From positions 1 through 64,000 of the forward strand of contig JBJORA010000122.1 in NCBI GenBank assembly GCA_046049675.1: 64,000 bases of DNA. The letters run 5' to 3'. The notes beneath the pieces are model-generated. The model saw nothing but the letters and a program-made list of their open reading frames with translations, was not told the DNA's origin and made no database searches. Position numbers and translations under genes: made by a program. The DNA comes from CAIXQW01 sp046049675. GTDB lineage: Bacteria > Bacteroidota > Bacteroidia > Chitinophagales > Chitinophagaceae. Within the stretch, counting starts at the first letter, position 1. Each line of letters begins with the position of its first letter. This document shows, in pieces, positions 25,664 to 35,731 of this stretch.

Positions 25664-26683
25664 ATGTTGAAGAAAATACTCATTGCCATTGTTGCTATTT
25701 TGGCTATCGGCTTAGTACTTGGCAGAAATTATTATACAAGCAATGTCAAGTTAACCGAAAAGCAATTCTTGTATATCCCTACAGGTAGCAATTTTGAGCA
25801 GTTAAAGCAACTATTGCAAAAAGGCGACTTTCTTAAAGATCTCAGTAGCTTTGAAAGCTTAGCCTCTAAAATGGGTTACGCCAATAAGGTAAAGCCAGGT
25901 CGCTACGAGGTGCAGCCGGGCATGAGCAACTGGACATTGATACGCATGCTAAGAAGTGGCAACCAAAAACCAGTAAAGCTTGTAATCAATAAATATCGTT
26001 TAGAACGCGACCTTGCAGGTAAAATTGGCCGCACACTCGAGGCAGATAGCAACGAGGTGCTAAAGCTGATGAACGACAATGTTTACTTGAAACAATTTGG
26101 CTTAGACAGCAACACAAGCATTGCAGCCTTTATGCCAAATACTTACGAGTTTTATTGGAATACACCTGCCGCAAAAGTCTTTGAGAAAATAGCAGAAAAC
26201 TATAAAAAATATTGGACAAGCGCGCGTGTAGTACAAGCCAAAGCGCAGAACCTCACACCTGCGCAAGCCGTTACCTTGGCAAGTATTGTAGAAGAAGAAA
26301 CAAACAACGTAAAAGAAAAACCTACCGTGGCAAGTGTATACCTCAACCGCTTGCGCAAAGGCATTAAGCTTGATGCTGATCCTACCTGCAAATTTGCGGT
26401 TGGCGACTTTAGCATTAAACGTGTACTTACAAAACACACACAGTACGCGAGCCCGTATAATACATACCTAAATGCAGGCTTGCCACCAGGCCCGATTTGT
26501 ACGCCAAGTGAAAGCAGCATAGAGGCGGTACTTAATCCTGCTAGTACGAACTACTTGTTTTTCTGTGCTCATGAAAACATGAAGCAAGAACATAAATTCG
26601 CAGAAACCTATGCAGAGCATCAGCAAAATGCAGAGCGCTATCAAGCAGCATTAACGGAGTACCTGAAAAACAAAAAGAAGTAA
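25664..26683 (+). CDS. mltG: Endolytic murein transglycosylase MltG
   Basis: 339 residues. An N-terminal membrane anchor (KKILIAIVAILAIGLVLG) is followed by a LysM-like region and the YceG domain. The catalytic Glu lies in LASIVEEETNN. Downstream are VASVYLNRLRKGIKLDADPT, ASPYNTYLNAGLPPGPICTPS and the ending HKFAETYAEHQQN. It cleaves nascent glycan strands at the inner membrane. It is part of the korB-mltG-thioesterase-cinA run with gaps of 4-17 bp. Confidence 0.93.
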   Translation: MLKKILIAIVAILAIGLVLGRNYYTSNVKLTEKQFLYIPTGSNFEQLKQLLQKGDFLKDLSSFESLASKMGYANKVKPGRYEVQPGMSNWTLIRMLRSGNQKPVKLVINKYRLERDLAGKIGRTLEADSNEVLKLMNDNVYLKQFGLDSNTSIAAFMPNTYEFYWNTPAAKVFEKIAENYKKYWTSARVVQAKAQNLTPAQAVTLASIVEEETNNVKEKPTVASVYLNRLRKGIKLDADPTCKFAVGDFSIKRVLTKHTQYASPYNTYLNAGLPPGPICTPSESSIEAVLNPASTNYLFFCAHENMKQEHKFAETYAEHQQNAERYQAALTEYLKNKKK

Positions 26684-26690
26684 GCTTACC

Positions 26691-27098
26691 ATGTATCGCA
26701 GCAAAACGAAAGTGCAAGTGCGTTTCTATGAAACAGATCAAATGGGCTATATGCACCATAGTAACTATGCCCGCTACTACGAAATTGCACGTACCGACTG
26801 CCTGCGCGAACTAGATTATTCTTACAAGCAAGCAGAAGCCGACGGCACCTATATGCCTGTTGTAAAAATAGAAAGTAAATTTATTCAGCCACTTTTCTAC
26901 GACGATATCGTAGAGGTGCATACAGAAATTCGTGAAATGCCACGCTTTGGTATGATAACCTTCCATCACAAATTTTTTAATCCACAGGAAATATTGGTGC
27001 ATGAAGGCTTGGTTACCTTAGCGATGATAACGAGGGCTACCAATAAGCGCGAAAACGGACCTGCCTATTTGATAGAAGCCCTAAAAAAATTCTTTTAA
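26691..27098 (+). CDS. YbgC-type hotdog acyl-CoA thioesterase
   Basis: 135 residues, single hotdog fold. The active-site motif is VRFYETDQMGYMHHSNYARYYEIAR (shown here as VRFYETDQMGYMHHSN plus YARYYEIAR), with Asp and the following Gly/His as in 4-hydroxybenzoyl-CoA thioesterase/YbgC proteins. It hydrolyses an acyl-CoA; the natural substrate is unknown. It lies 7 bp after mltG and 4 bp before cinA. Confidence 0.9.
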   Translation: MYRSKTKVQVRFYETDQMGYMHHSNYARYYEIARTDCLRELDYSYKQAEADGTYMPVVKIESKFIQPLFYDDIVEVHTEIREMPRFGMITFHHKFFNPQEILVHEGLVTLAMITRATNKRENGPAYLIEALKKFF

Positions 27099-27102
27099 AC
27101 AC

Positions 27103-28335
27103 ATGCAAATCAATGCAAGTATAATTACCATTGGCGACGAGTTGCTTATTGGGCAAACTGTTGATACCAATAGTGCATGTTTGGGCGTAGAATTAAATAA
27201 GCTAGGTGTTTGGGTAAGGCAACGTGTAGCAGTGGGCGATGTGGCAGCACACATTACGAATGCATTGCAGGATGCTTTACAAATAAGTGATATTGTAATA
27301 ATAACTGGCGGCCTTGGTCCAACAGCCGATGATATTACAAAGCCACTGCTATGCGATTTTTTTGGTGGCACTTTGATTCAAAATGCAGCGGTAGAAGCAC
27401 ATGTGCGTGCTTTTTTTGAAAAACGCAAACGACCCATTATCGACGTTAATATTAAACAAGCATCCGTGCCTGATTGTTGCGAAGTCCTATGGAATCAATA
27501 CGGTACTGCACCCGGCATGCTTTTTCGCAGAGACAATAAACTTGTTTTTTCCTTGCCTGGCGTACCGCTAGAAATGAAAGACATTATGACTACTAGCGGC
27601 TTTGATGCCATTGCAAAGAATTTTACCTTGCCGCGTGTATCTCATCGTACAATTTGTACAGCTGGCAAAGGCGAGAGTTTTATTGCTATTGCCTTACGCG
27701 ATTTTGAAGCAAGTTTACCTGCACATATCAAGTTAGCTTATTTACCAGCATTAGGTCAAGTAAAGCTGCGCCTTACGAGTTTAGATGGGAGTGAAGAAGA
27801 ACTAAATAGCTTTACTGCAGCATTGCAAAAGCAAGTAGCGCATATTTGCTATGCCACAACAGACATTAGCTTGCAGGAAGCTATTTTGCAACAACTACTT
27901 GCAAGGCAACAAACACTTGCTTTTGCAGAAAGTTGCACAGGTGGTTACCTTTCGCACCTTTTTACAAATATAAGTGGAGCTAGTGCCGCAATTAATGGAA
28001 GCGCAGTTGTATATACTAATGAAGCTAAAAGCAAAGTGCTAGGGATTGACGCCAATGCTATTAATACACATGGTGCAGTAAGTGAGCATATTGCGACGCT
28101 GATGGCACAACAAACCAGAGCTGTTTATAGCAGCAATTTTTCACTTAGCACAACTGGCTATTTAGAAAGTACCTATACACAAGAAGCTCAAATATGGATT
28201 TGCGCCAGCGATGGCACCAACCACAAAACGGTACATCATACACTACCCTACTACCGCGAGCGCAATAAAGAATTGGCAGCTAATTATGCTTTATTGTTGT
28301 TGTGGCGCCTCATACAAGAAGCCGCACAAAGCTAA
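27103..28335 (+). CDS. cinA: CinA: nicotinamide-nucleotide amidase / ADP-ribose pyrophosphatase-type protein
   Basis: 410 residues. The N-terminal MoCF-like COG1058 domain shows TIGDELLIGQTVDTNSA, TGGLGPTADD and SLPGVPLEMK. The C-terminal amidase domain shows FAESCTGGYLSHLFTN. The two-domain form recycles pyridine nucleotides, deamidating NMN. It is the last gene of the korB-mltG-thioesterase-cinA run. Confidence 0.95.
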   Translation: MQINASIITIGDELLIGQTVDTNSACLGVELNKLGVWVRQRVAVGDVAAHITNALQDALQISDIVIITGGLGPTADDITKPLLCDFFGGTLIQNAAVEAHVRAFFEKRKRPIIDVNIKQASVPDCCEVLWNQYGTAPGMLFRRDNKLVFSLPGVPLEMKDIMTTSGFDAIAKNFTLPRVSHRTICTAGKGESFIAIALRDFEASLPAHIKLAYLPALGQVKLRLTSLDGSEEELNSFTAALQKQVAHICYATTDISLQEAILQQLLARQQTLAFAESCTGGYLSHLFTNISGASAAINGSAVVYTNEAKSKVLGIDANAINTHGAVSEHIATLMAQQTRAVYSSNFSLSTTGYLESTYTQEAQIWICASDGTNHKTVHHTLPYYRERNKELAANYALLLLWRLIQEAAQS

Positions 28336-28384
28336 AATGCCCATTTTGTGGCACTTTAAAGTATTCTCAACATGAATTTTACCA

Positions 28385-28415
28385 TTGATTAGCTGCTAGC
28401 CATTCCTTATTTTTG
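28385..28415 (+). promoter_or_regulatory. Promoter of the E2 gene
   Basis: TTG (28385-28387), 20-nt spacer, TATTTTTG (28408-28415): a full Bacteroidota-type promoter. Its position, 18 bp before ATG 28434, supports that start over the upstream in-frame ATG at 28413, which lies inside the promoter. Confidence 0.6.
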
Positions 28416-28433
28416 CGATCTAAAAATAGTACT

Positions 28434-29771
28434 ATGGCAGTAGTGGATTTGGTAATGCCTAAAATGGGCGAAAGTATCATGGAGGCAACAATTCTTAAAT
28501 GGAATAAGAATGTTGGCGACAATGTAAATATGGACGAAACCGTTTTAGAGATTGCTACCGACAAAGTAGACAGCGAAGTACCAAGTACTGCTGCTGGCGT
28601 GCTTACCGAAATTTTATTTAAGGTAGACGATGTTGTGCCAGTAGGCACAGTAATTGCTCGTATAAGTACTGACGGTGCTACTGCATCTACACCAAGCCCT
28701 GCTGCTGCTACTGCTGCACCAAGCGCACCGGCACCAACGCCTGCTGCAACTCCTGCGCCTGTACAGGCTGCACCTGTTGCTGTTGCTCCAAAAGTAAGCA
28801 ATGCAGGTGGCGCTAAATTTTATAGCCCACTAGTATTAAATATTGCTGCGCAAGAAGGTATTGGCATGACAGAGCTAGAGGCTATACCAGGCACGGGCGC
28901 AGAAGGTCGCGTTACGAAGAAAGATTTATTGAACTATGTAGCCAATAGAGGTGTTGCTCCAGTTGCTGCACCAGTTGCAACGCAAGCTGCAAGCCCTTCA
29001 CCAGCAGTACCTGTTGAAACTTCAGGCCCAGCTGCAACTAGCACTCCTGCAGTGGCGAGTGGCAATGTAGAAATTATTGAAATGGATCGTATGCGTAAAC
29101 TTATTGCAGACCACATGGTGCGCAGTAAGGCTACGAGCCCTCACGTTACGAGTTTCACAGAAGCTGATGTAACCAATATCGTCAACTGGCGTAACAAGGT
29201 TAAGAGTAGCTTTGAAAAGAAGCACGGCGAAAAAATTACGTTTACACCTATTTTTATAGAAGCTGTTGTAAATGCCATTAAGAAGCACCCAATGATTAAC
29301 AGTAGCGTTGATGGCAATAGCATCATCGTAAAGAAGGATATTAATATAGGTATGGCTACGGCATTGCCTAGTGGTAACCTTATTGTTCCTGTTATCAAAA
29401 ATGCTGATACAAAGAACCTACTTGGTTTAACTAAGGAAGTTAATGGCATGGCAAATGCAGCTCGCAGCAATAAGTTAAAACCAGAGGATACACAAGGCGG
29501 TACATTTACTTTAACAAATGTAGGCACCTTTGGTAGCTTGATGGGTACGCCAATAATCAACCAACCACAAGTTGCTATTCTAGCTGTTGGCAGCATCAAA
29601 AAGCGCCCAATGGTAATGGAAACTGAGCATGGCGACGTGATTGCGATACGCCATATGATGTATTTGTCACTTAGCTACGACCATCGTATTGTAGACGGCA
29701 GCCTAGGCGCTAGCTTCTTGACGCAGATTGCCAACCAGCTAGAAGCTTTTGATGCAACGCGCGAAGCCTAG
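28434..29771 (+). CDS. 2-oxoacid dehydrogenase complex E2 (dihydrolipoyl acyltransferase)
   Basis: 445 residues from ATG 28434. An N-terminal lipoyl domain carries the lipoylated Lys in EIATDKVDSEVPS. A long Ala/Pro-rich hinge follows, then a peripheral subunit-binding domain (KFYSPLVLNIAAQEG, GTGAEGRVTKKDL), a second Ala/Pro hinge, and the catalytic domain with SYDHRIVDG near the C-terminus. It transfers the acyl group to CoA in a pyruvate, branched-chain or 2-oxoglutarate dehydrogenase complex. The domain order (one lipoyl domain) fits branched-chain E2 best, but substrate cannot be set from sequence. No E1 or E3 genes are adjacent. Confidence 0.92.
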   Translation: MAVVDLVMPKMGESIMEATILKWNKNVGDNVNMDETVLEIATDKVDSEVPSTAAGVLTEILFKVDDVVPVGTVIARISTDGATASTPSPAAATAAPSAPAPTPAATPAPVQAAPVAVAPKVSNAGGAKFYSPLVLNIAAQEGIGMTELEAIPGTGAEGRVTKKDLLNYVANRGVAPVAAPVATQAASPSPAVPVETSGPAATSTPAVASGNVEIIEMDRMRKLIADHMVRSKATSPHVTSFTEADVTNIVNWRNKVKSSFEKKHGEKITFTPIFIEAVVNAIKKHPMINSSVDGNSIIVKKDINIGMATALPSGNLIVPVIKNADTKNLLGLTKEVNGMANAARSNKLKPEDTQGGTFTLTNVGTFGSLMGTPIINQPQVAILAVGSIKKRPMVMETEHGDVIAIRHMMYLSLSYDHRIVDGSLGASFLTQIANQLEAFDATREA

Positions 29772-29837
29772 CCAAATAGTTTAGCACTATAACTTGCTAT
29801 TATAATTTGTATGCAATATTTTTTGCATCTTTGAGGC

Positions 29838-31160
29838 ATGAACTTCAAGAGTTTTTGTATGGCAGTATGCGCTATGGCGCTAACTACCCAGTGTTTTGGG
29901 CAAACGAAGCTAGCACCACTTGTGCCTAAGCATGAGGTGCTTTACGAAATCAATGTGCGCCAGTTTAGCGAAGAAGGCAAGCTTAGTGCTATTATTCCGC
30001 AATTACCACGCATTAAAGCAATGGGCGTTACCACAATTTGGTTGATGCCTATCTATCCAATTGGCGTAGAAGCGCGCAAAGGAAAACTGGGCAGCTACTA
30101 TAGCATCAAAAACTATACAGATGTCAATCCTGAGTTTGGCACTACCGATGATTTTAAGGCTTTAGTAAATGCTGCACACGCGAGTGGCATGCGTGTAATA
30201 TTGGATTGGGTGGCTAACCATACGGCATGGGATCATAAGTGGGTTAAAGATCATCCAGAGTATTATGAGCGCGATAAGAAAACTGGTAAACTTGCAAGTC
30301 CTTTTGATTGGACAGATGTTGTAGAACTAAACTATACCAACAACGAAATGCGTGCCGCTATGATTGAAAGTATGAGATGGTGGGTTAGCAATTTTGGCGT
30401 AGATGGTTTTAGATGCGACGTGGCAGAGATGGTACCTTTAGACTTCTGGGAAAAGGCGCGTGAGTCAATAGATGCTAAGCACGAACAACTATGGCTAGGT
30501 GAAAGCGAAAACGATCAATACTTTTCTGCTTTTGATTTGCAATACGCATGGAAATATATGCATATGCTAGAAGACTATGCTAAAGGCAAACTCAATCAAG
30601 ACAGCGCACTACAAATAATGAATCGCTACCAAATACTAGCGAGCAAAGGCATGCACCATATGTTTTTTACAAGTAACCACGACGAGAACAGTTGGAATGG
30701 TACAGATGCTGAAAAATTTGGTGATGCACATCGTGCGTTAATAGAGTTTACTGTTGCAATGCCTGGCGCATTCATGATCTATAATGGCCAAGAAACTGGC
30801 TTAGATAAACGCCTTAAATTCTTTGAGAAAGATCCGATTGTATGGACTAGAAGCGACATGCCACAATACTACACAGCGCTATTGCAAGACCGTGCTTATA
30901 ACTTAAGTGGCGAGCACAGCATTAGCTATATACCAACGACTGCTACAGGCGATTTCGCTATGCTTGTAAATACTTCAAATGGCACCAACGCATTATACTA
31001 TTACCGCCGCACTGCACTTAAAAATGGCGCTAACGGTGAGAGTGAAGATAGCGAGGAACAATTTCCAAAGTTTGGCGGAAATGCACGTATACCAATTATG
31101 GACTTATTGTCGAGAAAAGCGATAAAGGTTGGTGTAGTCAACAAGTTATCATACCAATAG
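29838..31160 (+). CDS. Secreted GH13 alpha-amylase-family glycosidase
   Basis: 440 residues with signal peptide MNFKSFCMAVCAMALTTQCFG. The (beta/alpha)8 barrel has all four GH13 motifs: DWVANHT near 123, GFRCDVAEM with nucleophile D194, GESEND with acid/base E222, and TSNHDENSW with D282. The C-terminal beta domain is short. It cleaves alpha-glucans, probably in the periplasm or at the cell surface. No SusC/SusD partner is adjacent. It is transcribed alone, 66 bp after the E2 gene. Confidence 0.93.
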   Translation: MNFKSFCMAVCAMALTTQCFGQTKLAPLVPKHEVLYEINVRQFSEEGKLSAIIPQLPRIKAMGVTTIWLMPIYPIGVEARKGKLGSYYSIKNYTDVNPEFGTTDDFKALVNAAHASGMRVILDWVANHTAWDHKWVKDHPEYYERDKKTGKLASPFDWTDVVELNYTNNEMRAAMIESMRWWVSNFGVDGFRCDVAEMVPLDFWEKARESIDAKHEQLWLGESENDQYFSAFDLQYAWKYMHMLEDYAKGKLNQDSALQIMNRYQILASKGMHHMFFTSNHDENSWNGTDAEKFGDAHRALIEFTVAMPGAFMIYNGQETGLDKRLKFFEKDPIVWTRSDMPQYYTALLQDRAYNLSGEHSISYIPTTATGDFAMLVNTSNGTNALYYYRRTALKNGANGESEDSEEQFPKFGGNARIPIMDLLSRKAIKVGVVNKLSYQ

Positions 31161-31361
31161 GCGTTTTAGCCTTCATGTCCAAGCTCTGTGTAGGTTTGGA
31201 CCTACCTAATGTTGCATCTTACTTCAATTGTAAATAGCAACCGAAAACGTTGATCTATTATTGCATTTCACACATCCAATGTGGCACTTTAATTAGTCAT
31301 GTCAATTGGGTAATGAATATTGCCGTATTTTTATTGATTGTTACTGCAGCACAGCAAATTA

Positions 31362-32120
31362 ATGAAGGTCGTCCTACTAGCTATATTACTAATTTTTTGC
31401 TTGCAGGCAGTGGGACAATCGCCATCCCCAAAAAAATCATTCACTAGCTTTGCTTTTCAAAATATTTCTACCAAACAAGGGCTAAGTACAAGAGCCGTAA
31501 CAGATATAGCACAAGATGCTAATGGTATGATATGGGTTGCAACGGTTGATGGTGTTAATAGACTAGATGGTTATAGAATAAAGCAGTTTTTTAATGCCGC
31601 CAACGACAAAAGCGCACTCTTTAATAGTGATAGAGGTTCATTAAACACGGAATTTGCTGACAAGGTATGGATAGCTGGGCAGACAGGCATAAGTTCCTTT
31701 AACTTGAAAACAAGTCAATTTGATCGCGTGGATACAGCTCATAAAACCCGTCTGCATATTCAGAAACGTGTCCGATTCTTTAAGCAAAACGATACTTTAT
31801 GGGCATTTGGTCACGAATTCTATTATAAGATTTCTCTTGATGGAAAAGTAGAAGAGTATAAATACAACAATACAAGTGGGCAAATAAGTACAAAACATCA
31901 TGCGTTTAGTAATTTTATTACGCTTGCAAATGAAGATACTCACGGCAATTTATGGGCCATTAATCCATTCTACTTGATGAGAATTGACGCTGGTACTATG
32001 CTGATTATGGACTTCTACAAAATTAGAGACGATAATGGCGATGGTGCAATACAAGATATTGACATCAAAAACGACATCATTTACATCTCTACTTGGGGCA
32101 GTAACTGTTTGCAATATTGA
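31362..32120 (+). pseudogene. Truncated two-component propeller sensor (N-terminal fragment)
   Basis: 252 residues from ATG 31362, which gives signal peptide MKVVLLAILLIFCLQAVG; the TTG at 31338 is less likely. The start, FQNISTKQGLSTRAVTDIAQD then NGMIWVATVDGVNRLDGY, is the first blade of two-component regulator propellers. Such sensors normally have about 14 blades, a Y_Y_Y domain and a histidine kinase, in 900-1400 residues. Here the frame stops at WGSNCLQY, after about four blades. No kinase sequence follows before the convergent gene at 32300. A 40-codon tail in another frame (to 32232) does not resemble the family. It is probably a decayed or deleted gene; a stand-alone propeller is the alternative. 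Confidence 0.6.
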
Positions 32121-32299
32121 TATTATGAACTGTTGCTATAATTATGGTTTTGGCACATCTTTTCCTGGCGCAGTGTATGCGAATACCAAATTTAGAGGTT
32201 ACTTAGATTTTACCTTTGAGGCAGCAGAATAGTTTGCTTTTTGACAAACTAAGTAAGTTTTAGCTAGCTACTGCATGATACTGAGGTTTCGCACTTGCA

Positions 32300-33754
32300 C
32301 TAGCGCAGCAATATTAAATCGCCCTTGTAAACATACTTTTTAATCTTACCACTAACTAAAAACTCTATATAGTAGAAGTAAGTTGTACTTTCAGATTCCT
32401 TGCCTTTGTACTTGCCATTCCAACCTTCGGTTAAGTCATCGCTTTCAAAAACTTTCTCGCCGTAACGATTGTAAATAAGCATACGGTAAGATTTAGGAAC
32501 GACGTCACCAAACTGCGCTTTAAATAGTTCGTTGTTATTATCACCATTTGGCGAAAAAGCATTGGGCACATAAATGTATAGCGAGTCTACGTAGTAGCAA
32601 GGCTCTACTGTTACATTAGTTATTAAGATATCATTGTCAAAAGGCGAGTTTACAGTAGTATCAGCATAAGATGCTGTCATATAAAACGTGTAGCCATTTA
32701 AAACAATCGTATCGCCAATGCAAATCGTGCTGTCAACAATAGTAGAATCATAGCAGTCGAAAACAGTTAAATCGAGCTCAAAAAAATCTTTGCGTGTTGG
32801 GGTATAGATGATAGAGTCTTTGTAGATACCAGTAGTGTTATATGGTTTATTGTTCATTATTACTACATTGCCTTCGCAAATGCTTGTATCAATTTTCACG
32901 GTATTAATCGTATCTAAATTTGAGCATGGCACATAAACTGAAGATACCTCTGCGAGTTTGTAAAGCCTCACATCATCCAAAACCAATTCAGTACACGTTG
33001 AGCAAATATGCCCATAATTAGTGAACTTAAAAGTGTGCGAAGTAGAAGTTGCTCTAAATTCCACCGTGTAACGCAAGCCTACTTGTGTTGGTACCGAACT
33101 ATCAGTAGGTTTACACACGTAAAAATTCCTGCCGAATCCTATATCTAAGGAAAATACACCATCATTAGGAAACGCATTGCCAGACTCCTCACCACCAGTC
33201 CAGAATTCAAGAATGTATACAGTACCTATTGTTAAACCATTTACAGTTTGCTCAAGCGACACCCCACCTGGACCTCCTAAGTCTGGCGTAGTTTGAGGAT
33301 ACCCCGGTGGAATACCAGTAACATCACAACCAGTTTTGACTATGCATGAAGTGTCGTCTGGTGTTAAACTGCAAGCTTGACAAAAAGAATTACCTAAGTA
33401 TACACAGTGCGTTCCATGAACTACTGGTATAAACCCTCCTGCTAAAACTTGATTGGCGTATGTTGAAGTGCCACCACCTGTGCATTGCCAACCGTAGACA
33501 TCGTGACTATAAGACGTCGATAACGGACAAATAAAATTGGTTCCGAATCCACCACCATTCACTAGTATGTTGCTGTCTAAACTTCCATTGACTAAGAGAT
33601 TCGGGGCCGATGGAGAAATTGCCGCTTTTTGAGGAAAACAGTTTACACAAATAATTTGAGCGGAAGTTTTTGTGCAGCTGATGCTAGTTATAAGAACAAT
33701 AGCAAATAGGCCCCTGCAATGCTTCAGCATAAATCGTAAAGGATAGCTAATCAT
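32300..33754 (-). CDS. Secreted protein with T9SS type B (gliding-associated, CHU_C) sorting domain
   Basis: 484 residues. The signal region (LFAIVLITSISCTKTSAQ) is followed by a Cys-rich, jelly-roll-like domain (about 45-265) containing NLLVNGSLDSN and GVSLEQTVNGLTIGTVYILEF, the lectin-like type often seen before type B sorting domains. A linker with two SPRB-like copies (DSTICIGDTIVLNGYTF) comes next. The last ~90 residues (VPNAFSPNGDNNNELF, IYNRYGEKVFES, GWNGKYKG, YKGDLILLR) form the type B sorting domain, so export is by T9SS. Ligand unknown. It is convergent with the truncated propeller gene. Confidence 0.87.
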   Translation of the reverse strand: MISYPLRFMLKHCRGLFAIVLITSISCTKTSAQIICVNCFPQKAAISPSAPNLLVNGSLDSNILVNGGGFGTNFICPLSTSYSHDVYGWQCTGGGTSTYANQVLAGGFIPVVHGTHCVYLGNSFCQACSLTPDDTSCIVKTGCDVTGIPPGYPQTTPDLGGPGGVSLEQTVNGLTIGTVYILEFWTGGEESGNAFPNDGVFSLDIGFGRNFYVCKPTDSSVPTQVGLRYTVEFRATSTSHTFKFTNYGHICSTCTELVLDDVRLYKLAEVSSVYVPCSNLDTINTVKIDTSICEGNVVIMNNKPYNTTGIYKDSIIYTPTRKDFFELDLTVFDCYDSTIVDSTICIGDTIVLNGYTFYMTASYADTTVNSPFDNDILITNVTVEPCYYVDSLYIYVPNAFSPNGDNNNELFKAQFGDVVPKSYRMLIYNRYGEKVFESDDLTEGWNGKYKGKESESTTYFYYIEFLVSGKIKKYVYKGDLILLR

Positions 33755-33932
33755 ATTGTAAAGATAAAACTAAATAAACTAAGTCCATCATTCCAACACA
33801 TCGTTTTTACTGCTTAACAAGACGCACCAACTGCCGGGGAATAGACATATGCCTACTCCTCGTAAAAAAGCTTTAGCCTAGCTGTAGTGACTAGTGCCAT
33901 AATAAAAGCTATTTTTACACCAGTACTGCAAA

Positions 33933-34850
33933 ATGCTCAACACGGCCATTCCATACTTCGATACCATTGAAGCTTTCTATAAAGCTATCAATGTTGCAGA
34001 GCCTTTACATGAGCATTTTGACGTACGATTAATTTCAGAGAATCTAAAAACGGTTAAGATGCAAATGCCGTCATTTCGCAATGCATGCTTTATGATTTCG
34101 CTGACCATTAAAGGGCAAGGAAGTGTGCATTATGCTGGGACAAATGCTTACCGTGTAGGAGACCTGAGTGTTTTTTTTACTGCGCCCGGCCAGTTGCAAA
34201 GTTGGGAAGTACTGCCCGACTGGGAAGGTGTGTATGTTGTTTTTACAAAATCATTTTTTGCAGCTAACAAACTTATTCAAGACGAAATAAAGGCATCCCC
34301 TTTTTTTGATATTGACAATAGTGTATCGCTAACCTTACTGCCCCAAGAGGCAAACGAGTTGCTAGAACTTTTTGACAAAATAAGATATGAGGCCAAGGCT
34401 GACTTACACAATAAGTATGAGTTTATCAAGTCATACTTGCGCTTGATGATGATGCATTTGAATCGCTTCTATGAAAAGCGAATACAAAACAATCAAAAGC
34501 CAAATCCACAAGTATCAGGCATCAACACAGTAAAGGCTTTTCAGGAGGCAATAGCACAAAACATCAATGCAAAACGAAAACTAAAAAGTGTAGCGGAGTT
34601 CGCAGAAATTTTGCACGTGCACCCCAACTACTTAAATGCTCTATGCAAAGAAGTTGTTGGCAAAACGGCTAGCGAACTTTTGCACGACCATACGATATTG
34701 CAAGCCAAGTCATTGATACTACATTCTGACTTGTCAATGAAAGAAATAGCCTATCAACTTGGTTATGATGAACCTAACTACTTCTATCGCTTTTTCAAAA
34801 AACATACAGGCAGCACACCAAGCGACTTCAAGTCAAACCAATCACTTTGA
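33933..34850 (+). CDS. AraC-family transcriptional regulator
   Basis: 305 residues. An N-terminal cupin-like sensing domain (about 20-170) is followed by two helix-turn-helix motifs in the last 100 residues: VAEFAEILHVHPNYLNALCK and MKEIAYQLGYDEPNYFYRFFKK, ending GSTPSDFK. It binds DNA as an activator or repressor. The Rossmann reductase gene begins 100 bp downstream on the same strand and is the obvious candidate target (inference from adjacency only). Confidence 0.92.
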   Translation: MLNTAIPYFDTIEAFYKAINVAEPLHEHFDVRLISENLKTVKMQMPSFRNACFMISLTIKGQGSVHYAGTNAYRVGDLSVFFTAPGQLQSWEVLPDWEGVYVVFTKSFFAANKLIQDEIKASPFFDIDNSVSLTLLPQEANELLELFDKIRYEAKADLHNKYEFIKSYLRLMMMHLNRFYEKRIQNNQKPNPQVSGINTVKAFQEAIAQNINAKRKLKSVAEFAEILHVHPNYLNALCKEVVGKTASELLHDHTILQAKSLILHSDLSMKEIAYQLGYDEPNYFYRFFKKHTGSTPSDFKSNQSL

Positions 34851-34950
34851 TTTGGCCACTTCTTACTTTGATTTATGTATCATATGAGTTTGATACCGCC
34901 TATACTTTTGCATTGTAAAATCAAACGAAAAAATAAAAAGTAAGTAAAAA

Positions 34951-35619
34951 ATGAAAGTAGCAATTTTAGGCACAGGTAGCGTTGGACAAACAGTTGCAAC
35001 AAAGTTTATTGAATTAGGCCACGAAGTAATGATGGGCACTAGAGTTCCATCTGACACGAACAGCAGAGAAAAATTTGCAGATTGGCATACGACAAATCCT
35101 AAAGTTCAATTGAGTACATTTGAAGACGCAGCTGCCTTTGGCGAAGTGATTATCAATGCATTGCTTGGCGCAATTACGCTCAGTGTATTCAAGGCAATAG
35201 GCGAACATCATCTTAGCGGCAAGGTGGTTCTAGATTTATCAAATCCACTAGATTTTAGCAACGGCTTTCCACCAACCCTGCTTGAAGGCTACCACAACAC
35301 AACTTCTCTCGCAGAAGAAATACAGAAATCTTTGCCAAATGTCAAAATAGTGAAAGCATTAAACACAATGTGGGCAGGCGTAATGGTGAACCCTACAATG
35401 ATTGGTGGCGGCGACCACAATGCCTTTATAGCGGGAAATGATAATGATGCTAAAGACACTGTAAGGGCTATCATGGTTTCGTTCGGATGGACCACAACTA
35501 ACATTATTGATCTTGGCGACATTACAAAGGCTAAGGGCGTAGAAATGTATTTGCCCTTGTGGCTTAGTATTTTTGGTGCAACAAATAATGGCGCCTTCAA
35601 TATTAAGATTGTGAGCTAG
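34951..35619 (+). CDS. NADPH-dependent F420 reductase-like / NAD(P)-binding oxidoreductase
   Basis: 222 residues. The N-terminal Rossmann motif MKVAILGTGSVGQTVATKF and the signature VVLDLSNPLDF, VKIVKALNTMW place it in the NADP-oxidoreductase, coenzyme F420-dependent (COG2085) family. Bacteroidota do not make F420, so another hydride acceptor is likely (inference). A TACTTTTG box (34903-34910) lies 40 bp upstream without a well-spaced TTG. It follows the AraC gene. Confidence 0.83.
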   Translation: MKVAILGTGSVGQTVATKFIELGHEVMMGTRVPSDTNSREKFADWHTTNPKVQLSTFEDAAAFGEVIINALLGAITLSVFKAIGEHHLSGKVVLDLSNPLDFSNGFPPTLLEGYHNTTSLAEEIQKSLPNVKIVKALNTMWAGVMVNPTMIGGGDHNAFIAGNDNDAKDTVRAIMVSFGWTTTNIIDLGDITKAKGVEMYLPLWLSIFGATNNGAFNIKIVS

Positions 35620-35731
35620 TCCCGATATCCTCAAATAAACATCTCAGTGCAACTGATAGACAGTGTGCATATTTATAATCTATCATTTGCAGAAGTATAA
35701 GGTTCACAGATTCTTTCGCTAATTTTACGGC

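Noticed and set aside
31161..31250. Terminator after the GH13 gene (GTCCAA/TTGGAC hairpin near 31177)
   Set aside because: The arms are six bp with a 13-nt loop and no T run follows.
32035..32232. Separate 65-codon gene after the truncated propeller
   Set aside because: Most of it overlaps the propeller frame and the unique tail shows no known motif or start signal.
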